Positions 17,201 through 25,769 of a stretch of DNA of 64,000 nt are shown one piece after another. The DNA is from Psychroflexus salis (lineage in GTDB: Bacteria > Bacteroidota > Bacteroidia > Flavobacteriales > Flavobacteriaceae), in contig NZ_BMGL01000001.1 in the NCBI RefSeq assembly GCF_014640175.1, positions 1 through 64,000 of the forward strand, in the 5' to 3' direction. The translations under genes and the position numbers were made by a program. Under the pieces are notes generated by a model that searched no databases, was not told the DNA's origin, and saw only the letters and a program-made list of their open reading frames with translations. Every line of letters starts with the position of its first letter. Positions within the stretch are counted from its first letter, which is position 1.

Positions 17201-18591
17201 ATCAAGGTTTCGTTGGCTCGGTCTTCATCTTCTTGACCGTGGCGCATAATTTCGATGTAGAAATCTTCACCAAAAGTGGTTTTCCACCAAATTAGTGCTT
17301 CTTCGGCTTGCTTTTCGCCAAGATTCAAGATTTTATTGGCAATCTCACCGTAGGTATTACCTGACAAAACAATAATATCTTTTTTGTATTCTTCAATAAT
17401 TTTTTTATCGATTCTAGGCACATAATAAAAGCCTTTGGTAAAACCTAGCGAAGACATTTTGGCCAAATTGTGGTAGCCATTTTTATTTTTGGCCAAAAGA
17501 ACCGTTTGGTAACCATTATCTTTTTGCGATTTATTGGTGTGGTCTTCACAAACAAAAAATTCGCATCCAATAATGGGTTTAATGGGAAGAATCTCAGGTT
17601 CTTCTCCTTTTTCTTGCGCTTCTTTTGCAGTGGCTTCAGCAGCTTTATTATGATTATTAGCAGCCGTAACAAAATGAAATGCGCCCATCATATTGGCGTG
17701 ATCCGTTAATGCAACAGCTGGCATTTTGGCTTTTGCTGCTGAACTCACTAAATCTTGCACCGACATGGTAGACTGTAAAATGGAAAATTGGCTGTGGTTA
17801 TGTAAATGAACAAAACTGGTTTGCGCTAAAACTTGTTTGTTTTTCTGAAGCTCTTCTGTAGTTGGTGCATCTTGTTCAGGTTGTTGTTGCTTTTGTAGTT
17901 TAGCCGATTCCTTTTTTAAGTTGATGTGTTGTAAACCAACTGGTTGAATTGGACTAAGGTTCTTTTCTTTAAAACTTTCAATATATCCTGCATCTTGTTG
18001 AAGCTTTTTTAGACTAAAACTTCCAATTCTAATTAATTCTAAAAAACAACGTGTGGTTGCTTCTACATCTGCTGTAGCATTGTGGGCTTCGTTAAAAGCT
18101 TCATTAAAAAGATGTAGATGTAATTCCGTTAAAGTAGGAAGTTTCATTTTTCCACCTTTTCCACCAGGAATTTGACAAAGCTGAGCCGTAGTTTCAGTAC
18201 AGGTATCCAAAACAGGAAGTCCCGTCATGGGCGTTTGCATCTGTAAACGGAAAAATTCTGCTCCAGTAACATTTATATCAAATCCAACATTTTGCCCAAC
18301 TACAAATTTAGCTTGTTGTAAAGCTGAATTGAATTGAAAAAGGGCTTCTTCTAAAGGCACTCCATTTTCTTCTGCCAAAGCCGTAGAAATACCGTGAATA
18401 CGTTCAGCATCGAAAGGAATATCGAAACCTTCAGGTTGGATTAAAAAATCCTTGGCTTCCATTAAATTACCCCACTGATCGTGCAATTGCCATGCAATTT
18501 GAATAACTCTTGGCCAGTTATCAGTATCACTTATAGGGGCTTTGAAGCGTTTGGGTAAACCAGTAGTTTCGGTATCAAAAATTAAGTACAT
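14215..18591 (-). CDS. dnaE: DNA polymerase III alpha subunit with fused N-terminal 3'-5' exonuclease
   Basis: 1458 residues. Residues 1-190 are a DnaQ-like DEDD exonuclease (FDTETTG at 5-11), which gives proofreading in the same chain. A PHP domain starts near 260 (FVHLHNHSQFSILQS, then ALTDHANMMG). The C-family polymerase palm contains PDIDIDFDDEG near 688, with the catalytic aspartates, and GPGRGSAAGS just before it. Finger and helix-hairpin-helix regions follow (FNKSHSTCYA; GVGGGAVNTI), then an OB fold near 1290 (SVAGVVTDVNHS). Length and order fit the DnaQ-DnaE fusion of Bacteroidota. The ATG at 18591 is the natural start. Confidence 0.96.
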   Translation of the reverse strand: MYLIFDTETTGLPKRFKAPISDTDNWPRVIQIAWQLHDQWGNLMEAKDFLIQPEGFDIPFDAERIHGISTALAEENGVPLEEALFQFNSALQQAKFVVGQNVGFDINVTGAEFFRLQMQTPMTGLPVLDTCTETTAQLCQIPGGKGGKMKLPTLTELHLHLFNEAFNEAHNATADVEATTRCFLELIRIGSFSLKKLQQDAGYIESFKEKNLSPIQPVGLQHINLKKESAKLQKQQQPEQDAPTTEELQKNKQVLAQTSFVHLHNHSQFSILQSTMSVQDLVSSAAKAKMPAVALTDHANMMGAFHFVTAANNHNKAAEATAKEAQEKGEEPEILPIKPIIGCEFFVCEDHTNKSQKDNGYQTVLLAKNKNGYHNLAKMSSLGFTKGFYYVPRIDKKIIEEYKKDIIVLSGNTYGEIANKILNLGEKQAEEALIWWKTTFGEDFYIEIMRHGQEDEDRANETLIRLANKHDVKLIATNNTYYAEQEDANAHDILLCVKDGEKQATPKGRGRGFRYGLPNDEYYFKTKEQMKQLFNDLPEAISNTEEVANKIEAFDLARDVLLPAFSIPEEFLDPEDKKDNGKRGENAYLKHLTFQGAKERYKEITPEIEERLNFELSVIANTGYPGYFLIVEDFIREARKMGVSVGPGRGSAAGSAVAFCLKITNIDPIQYDLLFERFLNPERVSMPDIDIDFDDEGRSKVMDYVIEKYGANQVAQIITYGTMAAKSAIRDTARVLDLPLYEADRIAKLVPDMSKLSKIFGKEEKELKEKFRSEDLTKVYELIGISEGDSPEAETVNQARILEGSVRNTGIHACGVIITPDDITKFVPVATAKDSDLYVTQFDNSVVESAGLLKMDFLGLKTLTLIKDTVEIVKARHNVDLDPETFPLDDEKTYELFQRGETVGIFQYESPGMQKHMKDLKPTVFEDLIAMNALYRPGPMEYIPDFIKRKHGDQEITYDLPEMQEYLEETYGITVYQEQVMLLSQKLANFTKGEADVLRKAMGKKLKDVLAKLKPKFIGQAKDNGHPEDKLEKIWKDWEAFASYAFNKSHSTCYAWIAYQTAYLKAHYPAEYMAAVLSNNMNDIKKVTFFMEECRRMGLEVLGPDVNESYYKFSVNKDNAVRFGMGAVKGVGGGAVNTIVENRKKDGPYYSIFDMAKRIDLRAANKKAFESLALAGSFDGFPNTHRAQYFHITEGELNFLEKVVKFAARYQESKNSAQVSLFGEASEVQIPEPEIPPCDPWPTMKKLKAEKEVVGIFISGHPLDDFKYEMRYFCKNNLSDLFDEEKHNKDLSVAGVVTDVNHSVSKNGRGYGKFTLEDYKNSYDFFLFGEDYLKFRHLMIVDGFLFIKCVNKVYINKDSGKASPPRVKVNSIRPLRDIMEEFSKKLTLMLSLNHVQDEKINLLNQTCKSFEGDKRLQFKIVDKKQSLELSMPSKNQKIKICKDLLNELKKLDVAFKLN

Positions 18592-18609
18592 CTAGGAAAG
18601 TATTTGCAT

Positions 18610-18617
18610 CAAAAATA
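18610..18617 (-). promoter_or_regulatory. Possible -7 promoter element of dnaE
   Basis: On the minus strand TATTTTTG matches TAnnTTTG, 18 nt before the ATG at 18591. A -33 match is not obvious. Confidence 0.4.
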
Positions 18618-18793
18618 CTAAAAATGTGTTCTTAGATTTGCTAAAAATGAATTTTATCGAAGTGCAAATCTAACTTTAACAACTGTGCTATATATCTTAC
18701 AGGATTCAATAAAATTAATAGTTAGAATTAAAGGAATGCGAAGAATTATAACTCTGAACGTTCTTAATTATTAAAAATAGAGCTAGAAAATAA

Positions 18794-18821
18794 GTTGTTA
18801 ATCAAACTTAATTTACATTTG
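18794..18821 (+). promoter_or_regulatory. Promoter of the family 4 glycosyltransferase gene
   Basis: GTTG (18794-18797) and TACATTTG (18814-18821) are spaced by 16 nt, close to the Bacteroidota TTTG-N17-TAnnTTTG arrangement. The predicted transcript starts near 18828, which favours the ATG at 18839 over the TTG at 18824. Confidence 0.55.
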
Positions 18822-18838
18822 TTTTGAAATATAAGTAT

Positions 18839-20017
18839 ATGTCAAGCAATAAACTACTCATAATAACTAGTTATTTTCCACCTGAATCAGGAGCTGCTTC
18901 GAATCGCATCTTTTCACTAGCAGAGAAATTAAGTGAAAAAAATTATGACCCACATGTAGTTACTCCACTCCCTAACTATCCTGTAGGTAAAATCTTTAAT
19001 GAGTACAAAAACAGGTTTATCGTTAATGAGTTTTATAAAACCATAAAGACAACTCGTTTATTTATTTTAGCAAGTAATTCAACTAACAAATACATTCGTT
19101 TATTTTCAATTTTAAGTTATTCATTTATTTTGTTTTTCTATGTTATATTTAAACCACTACCCAAGAAAGTTATTATCCAATGCTCCCCTTTAATTGTAGG
19201 TTTTTTTGCAAGTTTTGCTTGCCGTTTAAAACAAAAAGAAATAATCCTCAATGTGTCAGACATTTGGCCACTTGCAGGATTAGAAATGGGTATTTTAAAT
19301 AAAGGGACTTATTACAATTTACTAGAAAAACTTGAACATTTTATTTACAAAAGCGCGAACAAAATTATAGGACAATCTAACGAAATATTAATGCATGTTT
19401 CATCGAAGACGTCCTCTAAGAATAAAACATTTTTTTTGTATAGAAATTTTCCAAAATTTGAAATTCCAAAACATAAGGAAAGTAAAAGTATACATAAAAA
19501 AAAGTTTGTTTATGCAGGTTTAATAGGAATAGCACAAGGTATTGAACAAATTTGCAGTCATATAGAATTTCCAGAAAATATTGAATTTCATATTTATGGG
19601 GATGGCCCAAATGCTAATGAATTAAAAGAAGTAATTAAGAACAAGAAACAGGTTTATTACCACGGAAACCTAAATAGAGACTTGCTGCACCAAACTCTAA
19701 TTGAATATGATTTCACCTTAATTCCATTAAAAAATAGAATTTATGGTTCTGTTCCTTCAAAAATATTTGAGTTTTCTAAATTAGGCTTACCCATTTTATT
19801 TTTCTCAAGCGGAGAAGGTGCCGATATTGTAGAAAGTCACAAGTTGGGGATTGCGCAAAGGGAAATTAATTTTGAAGAACTACAACAGAAAATAATAGCT
19901 ATAAGTGAAGGAGATATTATTTTACCGAATAAAATTAAGGTACGGGATATAGCAAATAAAGACTTTGATTTAGATCAGCAATTTAAGGCTTTTGAAGAGT
20001 TTTGTTTAATAGACTAA
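18839..20017 (+). CDS. Family 4 glycosyltransferase (WbuB-like) of the EPS locus
   Basis: 392 residues from the ATG at 18839; an in-frame TTG five codons upstream lies almost at the predicted transcript start. The N-terminal half has ITSYFPPESGAASNR and the C-terminal half a GT-B nucleotide-sugar site with FVYAGLIGIAQGIEQ, FHIYGDGPNANELK and YGSVPSKIFEFSKLGLPILF (the E of the E-x7-E pattern). These features fit WbuB-type transferases that add an amino or deoxy sugar to a lipid-linked unit. It is the only plus-strand gene of the EPS locus and ends 1 bp from the end of the convergent sugar transferase gene. Confidence 0.85.
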   Translation: MSSNKLLIITSYFPPESGAASNRIFSLAEKLSEKNYDPHVVTPLPNYPVGKIFNEYKNRFIVNEFYKTIKTTRLFILASNSTNKYIRLFSILSYSFILFFYVIFKPLPKKVIIQCSPLIVGFFASFACRLKQKEIILNVSDIWPLAGLEMGILNKGTYYNLLEKLEHFIYKSANKIIGQSNEILMHVSSKTSSKNKTFFLYRNFPKFEIPKHKESKSIHKKKFVYAGLIGIAQGIEQICSHIEFPENIEFHIYGDGPNANELKEVIKNKKQVYYHGNLNRDLLHQTLIEYDFTLIPLKNRIYGSVPSKIFEFSKLGLPILFFSSGEGADIVESHKLGIAQREINFEELQQKIIAISEGDIILPNKIKVRDIANKDFDLDQQFKAFEEFCLID

Positions 20018-20018
20018 T

Positions 20019-21380
20019 TTAATACGCTTTTCGGTCGCCACGAATAGCATTTACTATGGTTAAAAAAATAATTTTTGCATCCAGTAAAATCGACCAATTT
20101 TCTAAGTAGAAAATGTCAAATTTTACACGATTAATAATATCATGGTCTGTTTCTACTTCTCCACGAAAACCACTTACTTGTGCTAAGCCTGTTATGCCTG
20201 GTTTAATAAAATGTCGCACCATAAATTTATCGATTCGTTCTGCGTACATATGGGTGTGACTTACCATGTGTGGACGTGGACCAACAACAGACATTTCACC
20301 TAAAAAGACATTAAAAAACTGAGGTAATTCATCTATACTCGTTTTACGCAAATATCTTCCAACTGTTGTAATACGAACATCGTTTTTACGAACTTGATGT
20401 ATGTCTGCTTCAGGATTAGGCTTCATCGACCTATATTTATAACAGTAAAATTCTTTATAATCTAGACCGTTCCTTTTTTGTTTAAAAAAAACAGGACCTT
20501 TGGACTCTAACTTAATGATAATTGCTAAAATTGGGGTTAACCAAGACAAAACACATATTATAACCAAGCTGGAGACAATTATGTCGAATACCCGTTTTAA
20601 GTAAAGGTTAATGGGTTCTTCAATCGGTATTGTTCGTAGAGATAAAATAGGCAAATAGCCGTAATAATCAATCTTTAGTCGCTTGGCATAAATATCCCGA
20701 TTGTCGGGTAAGAATTTTAATACTTTTAAGTTATTATCTGAAAAATCGATAATTTCACTAATACTTTCATCGTCTAAATCTGAAGTAGAGCAATAAATCT
20801 CATCGATATCTTCGTGTATGATATAATCAAAACAATTTTGTAGCTCAGGTTTTTGTGCAACAATATCCTGAACAGAAAACTGCTTCATGAATTTATAACC
20901 AAATTCTGGGTTAGCTATAAAAAACTCTTTGAGTTGGTTGGATTTTGCTGAATCTCCAATAATTACAGTTCGCCTATAATTTCTTCCAAAAACACTTCGG
21001 TATTTTTTTAGAAATAAATAAGTGCCTAATTTGAATAAAAAAATTAAAAGAAAAATTCTTCCTAAGTAGTTGAAAATTTCTTGCGATGCATATTCAGTAT
21101 AGGAAAACACCTTGAAATAAAAAAACACAACCAATGTAAACACTACAAATTGGGTTACTGCCAAAGAAATAATACGCAGAGTTTTAGTAAAACGGTATAC
21201 CTCGTAATAGTCTGTTTTAATAGAAATAATAATCCAAGAAAAAACAGCATATAAACTAAAAAAAGCCCATTGTTTTGAGTCGAAACTAAAAGCATATGCT
21301 AAAAGAATTAATATAGTCCAATCTACAACAAAAGTTAATGGCCGTAAATAACCTGAATATCTACCTACTTTACTCCCCAT
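20019..21380 (-). CDS. Polyprenyl-phosphate sugar-1-phosphate transferase (EPS initiating enzyme, WcaJ/WbaP-like)
   Basis: 453 residues. Four or five hydrophobic segments occupy about 1-125, followed by a nucleotide-binding-like domain (RRTVIIGDSAKSNQLKEF, near 135). The C-terminal bacterial sugar transferase domain starts near 262 with KRVFDIIVSSLV, then SKGPVFFKQKRNG, YKYRSMK, RKTSIDELPQFFNVFLGEM, VGPRPH and PGITGLAQVSG, all standard for the family. It transfers a sugar-1-phosphate from a UDP-sugar to undecaprenyl phosphate and so starts the repeat unit. It lies 6 bp after the UXS gene and is the last gene of the minus-strand EPS run. Confidence 0.93.
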   Translation of the reverse strand: MGSKVGRYSGYLRPLTFVVDWTILILLAYAFSFDSKQWAFFSLYAVFSWIIISIKTDYYEVYRFTKTLRIISLAVTQFVVFTLVVFFYFKVFSYTEYASQEIFNYLGRIFLLIFLFKLGTYLFLKKYRSVFGRNYRRTVIIGDSAKSNQLKEFFIANPEFGYKFMKQFSVQDIVAQKPELQNCFDYIIHEDIDEIYCSTSDLDDESISEIIDFSDNNLKVLKFLPDNRDIYAKRLKIDYYGYLPILSLRTIPIEEPINLYLKRVFDIIVSSLVIICVLSWLTPILAIIIKLESKGPVFFKQKRNGLDYKEFYCYKYRSMKPNPEADIHQVRKNDVRITTVGRYLRKTSIDELPQFFNVFLGEMSVVGPRPHMVSHTHMYAERIDKFMVRHFIKPGITGLAQVSGFRGEVETDHDIINRVKFDIFYLENWSILLDAKIIFLTIVNAIRGDRKAY

Positions 21381-21386
21381 ATAATT

Positions 21387-22373
21387 TTATCGCATTATAT
21401 GTTTACTAAAATCTTTGTGTTCGCTTTTTCTCAATTCTTCATCGGTTAAGCTTTTAAAGTAATCGTATGTAATTTTCATTCCTTCTGCACGATTTACTTT
21501 TGGCTCCCAACCTAAAATTTCTTTTGCTCTTGAAATGTCTGGCTGTCTTTGCATAGGATCGTCTTTAGGCAAAGGTTTATAAATAATTTTTTGGTCTGTT
21601 CCTGTTAATTTTATAATTTCTTCAGCAAAGTCTTTGATAGTAATTTCGTGCGGATTTCCAATGTTTACTGGCTCTGCATAATCACTCAACAGCAGTTTAT
21701 AAATACCATCTACTTGGTCGTCTACATAACAAAATGAACGTGTTTGATCTCCTTCTCCAAATACCGTTAAATCTTCCCCACGCAATGCTTGACCTATAAA
21801 TGCAGGAATTACTCGACCATCGTTTAATCGCATTCTTGGTCCGTAGGTATTAAAAATCCTAACAATTCTTGTTTCTAAACCGTGAAAGCGGTGATATGCC
21901 ATGGTAATAGACTCTTGAAAACGTTTAGCTTCGTCGTAAACACCACGAGGGCCAATGGTATTTACATTTCCGTAGTATTCTTCAGTTTGTGGGTGAACCA
22001 AAGGATCTCCATACACTTCTGATGTACTTGCAATTAAAATTCGGGCATTTTTTTCTTTTGCCAATCCTAATAAATTATGAGTTCCTAACGAACCAACTTT
22101 TAAGGTCTGAATTGGAATTTTTAAATAATCGATTGGACTTGCGGGTGATGCAAAATGAAGTATATAATCTAATTGACCAGCTACATGTACAAATTTTGAA
22201 ACATCATGATGATAGAATTCAAAGTTTTCATTTTTAAACAAATGATTTATATTTTTTAAATCGCCAGTTATTAAGTTATCCATTCCAACCACCCGATAGC
22301 CTTCAGCTATAAATTTATCACACAAATGTGATCCTAGAAATCCTGCCGCTCCTGTAATTAATATTCTTTTCAT
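21387..22373 (-). CDS. UDP-glucuronate decarboxylase (UDP-xylose synthase), SDR family
   Basis: 328 residues. NAD-binding [14 protein letters not shown] is at 7-20, the catalytic Ser region [14 protein letters not shown] near 116 and the YxxxK pair in [11 protein letters not shown] near 144. [23 protein letters not shown] and EVNRAEGMK-like C-terminal segments match UXS. The enzyme converts UDP-glucuronate to UDP-xylose with tightly bound NAD. The UDP-glucose dehydrogenase that makes its substrate is encoded just upstream, separated by a 14-bp inverted repeat. Confidence 0.9.
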   Translation of the reverse strand: MKRILITGAAGFLGSHLCDKFIAEGYRVVGMDNLITGDLKNINHLFKNENFEFYHHDVSKFVHVAGQLDYILHFASPASPIDYLKIPIQTLKVGSLGTHNLLGLAKEKNARILIASTSEVYGDPLVHPQTEEYYGNVNTIGPRGVYDEAKRFQESITMAYHRFHGLETRIVRIFNTYGPRMRLNDGRVIPAFIGQALRGEDLTVFGEGDQTRSFCYVDDQVDGIYKLLLSDYAEPVNIGNPHEITIKDFAEEIIKLTGTDQKIIYKPLPKDDPMQRQPDISRAKEILGWEPKVNRAEGMKITYDYFKSLTDEELRKSEHKDFSKHIMR

Positions 22374-22393
22374 TTGCTTAAGTTTAAATGTAA

Positions 22394-22436
22394 AAAAGCT
22401 TTTATAGATGAATTAGTAACACCTATAAAAGCTTTT
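22394..22436 (-). terminator. Strong hairpin between ugd and the UXS gene
   Basis: AAAAGCTTTTATAG (22394-22407) and CTATAAAAGCTTTT (22423-22436) form a perfect 14-bp stem with a 15-nt loop. On the minus strand it ends in a run of Ts. It may terminate or attenuate transcription after ugd, or protect the 3' end of a processed transcript. Confidence 0.6.
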
Positions 22437-22450
22437 ATAGTATTGTGTTT

Positions 22451-23758
22451 TTAAACTGATTTTCTTCCGATTGATAAATAATGGAAGTCTAATTCTTTTA
22501 ATTCTTCAGTGGTATATAAATTTCTTCCGTCGAAAATAACAGGCTCAGATAGCTGTTTTTTCAGTTTAGTAAAATCAGGTGTTCTAAAAATACTCCATTC
22601 TGTACAAATTAATAAGGCATTTGCTCCTTCAGTAGCTTGGTACATATTTTCGCAAAAAGTAACTTTATCGCCATACTTTCGCTTAACATTTTCCATGGCT
22701 TCGGGGTCGAATGCTTTTACTTTTGCGCCAGCTTCAAGTAATAAATCAATCATATACAAAGCTGGAGCCTCACGGATATCGTCAGTTTCTGGTTTAAATG
22801 CTAACCCCCAAACTGCGATGGTTTTCCCTTTTAAATCGTCTTTAAAATAGCCTTCCATTTTAGGGAATAGTTTGGTTTTTTGTTGTTCGTTTATATCTAC
22901 TACAGCTTCTAAAATTTTAAAGCTAAAATTAGCATCTTTCCCTGATTTGTGTAAAGCTTTTACATCTTTTGGAAAGCAAGAGCCGCCATATCCAATACCC
23001 GGAAATAAGAAACGTTTTCCAATTCGAGAATCGGTTCCCATACCAATACGGACATGATCTACATCTGCACCGACTAATTCGCAATAATTAGCTACTTCGT
23101 TCATAAAAGTAATCTTGGTAGCTAAAAATGAATTGGCGGCATATTTAGTTAGTTCTGCAGACTTTTCGTCCATTACTAAAATTGGATTTCCTGAGCGCAC
23201 GTAAGGTTTGTATAAACGTTGCATGATTTCAGCTGCTTTTTTGCTTTTGGTACCAATAACGATGCGTTCGGGTTTTAAAAAATCATCTACTGCAAAACCT
23301 TCACGTAAAAATTCTGGATTAGACACCACATCGAATTCTGCTTTTGCAGTTTTAGCGATGGTTGCTCTAACTTTTTCGGCTGTTCCTACAGGAACGGTAC
23401 TTTTATCTACAATAACTTTATAATCGGTAATGTAATCTCCAATTTCTTTAGCCACGCCTAACACATAAGATAAATCGGCTGAACCATCTTCATCTTCTGG
23501 CGTAGGTAAGGCGAGAAAAATGACTTCGCCATGGTCTAAACCAGCTTTTAAATCGGTGGTAAAAGTTAGTCGATTAGCTTCTATGTTTCGGTCGAAAAGC
23601 ACATCGAGATGTGGTTCGTAAATGGGAACAATTCCATTGCGCATTTTTTGCACTTTTTCGGCATTGTTATCTACACAAACTATTTCGTTTCCTGTTTCGG
23701 CTAGACAAGTTCCTGTTACAAGGCCTACATAGCCTGTTCCTACTACGGTTATTTTCAT
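22451..23758 (-). CDS. ugd: UDP-glucose 6-dehydrogenase
   Basis: 435 residues. The N-terminal Rossmann motif is VVGTGYVGLVTGTCLAE (4-20), with the acidic VDNN at the end of the second strand. SNPEFLREGFAVDDFLKPER near 155 and GIGYGGSCFPKDVKAL near 255, which carries the catalytic Cys, are family hallmarks; the C-terminal domain has GLAFKPETDDIREAPAL. It oxidises UDP-glucose twice to UDP-glucuronate using NAD+. The product feeds the next gene (UXS) and probably goes directly into the polysaccharide. A TACATTTG promoter element lies upstream, so it may be expressed apart from the rest of the EPS run. Confidence 0.96.
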   Translation of the reverse strand: MKITVVGTGYVGLVTGTCLAETGNEIVCVDNNAEKVQKMRNGIVPIYEPHLDVLFDRNIEANRLTFTTDLKAGLDHGEVIFLALPTPEDEDGSADLSYVLGVAKEIGDYITDYKVIVDKSTVPVGTAEKVRATIAKTAKAEFDVVSNPEFLREGFAVDDFLKPERIVIGTKSKKAAEIMQRLYKPYVRSGNPILVMDEKSAELTKYAANSFLATKITFMNEVANYCELVGADVDHVRIGMGTDSRIGKRFLFPGIGYGGSCFPKDVKALHKSGKDANFSFKILEAVVDINEQQKTKLFPKMEGYFKDDLKGKTIAVWGLAFKPETDDIREAPALYMIDLLLEAGAKVKAFDPEAMENVKRKYGDKVTFCENMYQATEGANALLICTEWSIFRTPDFTKLKKQLSEPVIFDGRNLYTTEELKELDFHYLSIGRKSV

Positions 23759-23818
23759 AAGCTTAGTCTTTAAGTATCAATTTAAATTGAAGTAAATTAG
23801 TTAGTATAAAATAATATC

Positions 23819-23826
23819 CAAATGTA
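23819..23826 (-). promoter_or_regulatory. Possible -7 promoter element of ugd
   Basis: TACATTTG on the minus strand, about 60 nt before the ugd ATG. A TTTG lies about 20 nt further upstream, slightly wider than the usual spacing. It falls in the 113-bp gap between the WecG-like gene and ugd, the largest gap in this run. Confidence 0.45.
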
Positions 23827-23871
23827 GTTGTTCTGTTAAGTATTTGCAAATGAAGCTTACTAAACTTGCTT

Positions 23872-24624
23872 TTATTTATGTGAAGGGAAGAATTTTTCTT
23901 TTAAAACGAGATAAATAAATTTAGAATTTCCAATTAAGTAGCGTTTCCACATGCGTTTTGGTTCTTGTAAAAATCGATAAAACCATTCTAAACCTGCATT
24001 TTGCATCCATTGGGGTGCGCGCTTGGTTTTGCCTGCAAACACATCGAAACTTCCGCCAACGCCCATTATAAAATTTACGTCTTGCAAAGCATCTCTATGT
24101 TTGTAAAGAAAGTTTTCTTTTTTAGGCGATGGCATTGCTACGAATAACATTTGCGGCTTGGCTTCTTTGATTTTTTGAACGATTAGTTCTTCTTCATTTT
24201 CTTTAAAGTATCCATTTCTAAAGCCTGCAATAATGTTACTTTCAAATGTAGCTTTGTATTTTTTTACAAGTGTTTCAATCACTTCTTGAGTAGCTCCAAA
24301 TAAGTAAATTTTGTAGTGATTTAGAGCTGCCATTTCAACACAGGCCTTCATTAAATCTACGCCTGCCACGCGTTCTTTTAATGGCTGGTTTAAAAAGCGA
24401 GATGCCCAAACCACAGCTTGGCCATCTGCATTGATTAAATCTGCACTGTTTACACTCTCAGACAACTCTGCATCTTTATGCATTTTTGCAATTTTACCTG
24501 CATTAACTACCGTATGATGCAGTTGTTTCTTTTCGATAATATGTTGCTGAATACATATTAAGGTTTCTTGAAAACTTAGGTTGTGGATGCTTGTTTGTAT
24601 AATGTTTATGGAAGGTATACTCAT
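23872..24624 (-). CDS. WecG/TagA/CpsF-family glycosyltransferase
   Basis: 250 residues. The family pattern is complete: VVNAGKIAKMHKDAEL, INADGQAVVWASRFLNQPL, ERVAGVDLM, YLFGATQEVIETL, GFRNGYF, FVAMPSPKKENFLYKH, IMGVGGSFDVFAGKTKRAP and WFYRFLQEPKRMWKRY. Members transfer N-acetylmannosamine or a related sugar (ManNAcA in WecG) to a lipid-linked GlcNAc; the sugar used here is not fixed by sequence. Its start overlaps the stop of the upstream membrane protein gene by 4 bp, so they are coupled. Confidence 0.92.
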   Translation of the reverse strand: MSIPSINIIQTSIHNLSFQETLICIQQHIIEKKQLHHTVVNAGKIAKMHKDAELSESVNSADLINADGQAVVWASRFLNQPLKERVAGVDLMKACVEMAALNHYKIYLFGATQEVIETLVKKYKATFESNIIAGFRNGYFKENEEELIVQKIKEAKPQMLFVAMPSPKKENFLYKHRDALQDVNFIMGVGGSFDVFAGKTKRAPQWMQNAGLEWFYRFLQEPKRMWKRYLIGNSKFIYLVLKEKFFPSHK

Positions 24625-25769
24625 TTTTGTTTTAAATTACCTTTTAAAAAAATTTGCTGTAAAATTAGAATAAATATGGCAATTGATGCGCTTTCAAAAA
24701 AGTTTCCTGCTAGTAAAACTATTAAAGAAAGAATTCCTACAAATAAAGCATTTTCCAGTTTAATTTGAAATGAAAAGAAAAATTTAGTAAACACATAAAA
24801 GTAAAAAATACCACCTATAATTCCCCAAAAGTAGAAAACATCTATGAATCCCAATTGTGAGCGAGTGTTAAAGTCTGAAACTCCTCCAAATAAATAATTC
24901 AAAATTGACCAATTTTCTTTAATATAAGGCAGAGTTACTTCAATTAATAAGTCATTTCTAAATGATAAAATAGAGCTCAGCAGACCTTTTTCTTCTCTTA
25001 TAAGGTTAAAATCACCTGTTAAATAAAAATAATAATAAAAAAGGCTTGTAGCTGTAACTAGCAGCAAACTAATAAAGATATACTTAACTTGAATAGATAG
25101 TTTATTCGATATAGCAAAAGCTAGGGTAAAAATTAAAAATAAACTTAAGTATATAGCTTTAGTTCCAACCAGTAATGAAGAACACAAAATAACAATAGTT
25201 ATTATTATTTCAGTCCAAGATGATATGTTTTTATGTTTATAATATGCGTAAATAAAAAAAATAATGTACGCATAACTAGATGCAGCAGATGTTACAAATA
25301 GACCATTGTATCCAAATCGATAAATATAGGTTGACAAAAAATTGATATCAAACGCAAAACCTACAAAAATTAAAACAGCATTAAAAAGCATAATTAATGC
25401 GAAGGTTTGTAAAAAAATACGACGAGAATTGTGGGAAAGCGGATAAAGATAAACCAATACTAAAAAAACTAATGTTACAAAAAACCTTCCAAAACTTTTT
25501 AGGCTATTAATTTCTATACCTTTTGAAACAGAGAAGTGCCCAACTAAAAAAACTAAAAATAAAACAATTAACCAAAGGGTATTCTTTTTTGATTTTAAAT
25601 AAATAAAATAAAATGCTACAATTACAAAAAAGAGTTTTGTTATTTGAGTAAGTAAAATTTTAGTATCAAACACTTCAAAAAAAAGCTTGTAAAATGCTTC
25701 TGTGAAAAAGAACATAATTAATACAAAAGTTGGCCAATAAATACTCAATAAAAATTTAAACCTATCCAC
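24621..25769 (-). CDS. Polytopic membrane protein, probable polysaccharide polymerase (Wzy-like)
   Basis: 382 residues with about ten hydrophobic segments and little else conserved. The start is GTG at 25769, overlapping the previous stop by 8 bp. A periplasmic-loop-like segment (LREEKGLLSSILSFRNDLLIEVTLP, written here across residues ~260-285) followed by GGVSDFNTRSQLGFIDVFYFWGI resembles the late loop of Wzy/O-antigen polymerase proteins (short acidic motif before the last helices). Such proteins show little sequence identity, so the call relies on topology and on the place between a flippase and GTs. Confidence 0.6.
   Translation of the reverse strand: MDRFKFLLSIYWPTFVLIMFFFTEAFYKLFFEVFDTKILLTQITKLFFVIVAFYFIYLKSKKNTLWLIVLFLVFLVGHFSVSKGIEINSLKSFGRFFVTLVFLVLVYLYPLSHNSRRIFLQTFALIMLFNAVLIFVGFAFDINFLSTYIYRFGYNGLFVTSAASSYAYIIFFIYAYYKHKNISSWTEIIITIVILCSSLLVGTKAIYLSLFLIFTLAFAISNKLSIQVKYIFISLLLVTATSLFYYYFYLTGDFNLIREEKGLLSSILSFRNDLLIEVTLPYIKENWSILNYLFGGVSDFNTRSQLGFIDVFYFWGIIGGIFYFYVFTKFFFSFQIKLENALFVGILSLIVLLAGNFFESASIAIFILILQQIFLKGNLKQK

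Noticed and set aside
17445-17709. Two opposing open frames of 75-79 codons
   Set aside because: Both lie within dnaE in other frames and have low-complexity sequence.
18824-18838. TTG start for the GT4 gene
   Set aside because: It is almost at the predicted transcript start; the ATG at 18839 gives a natural N-terminus.
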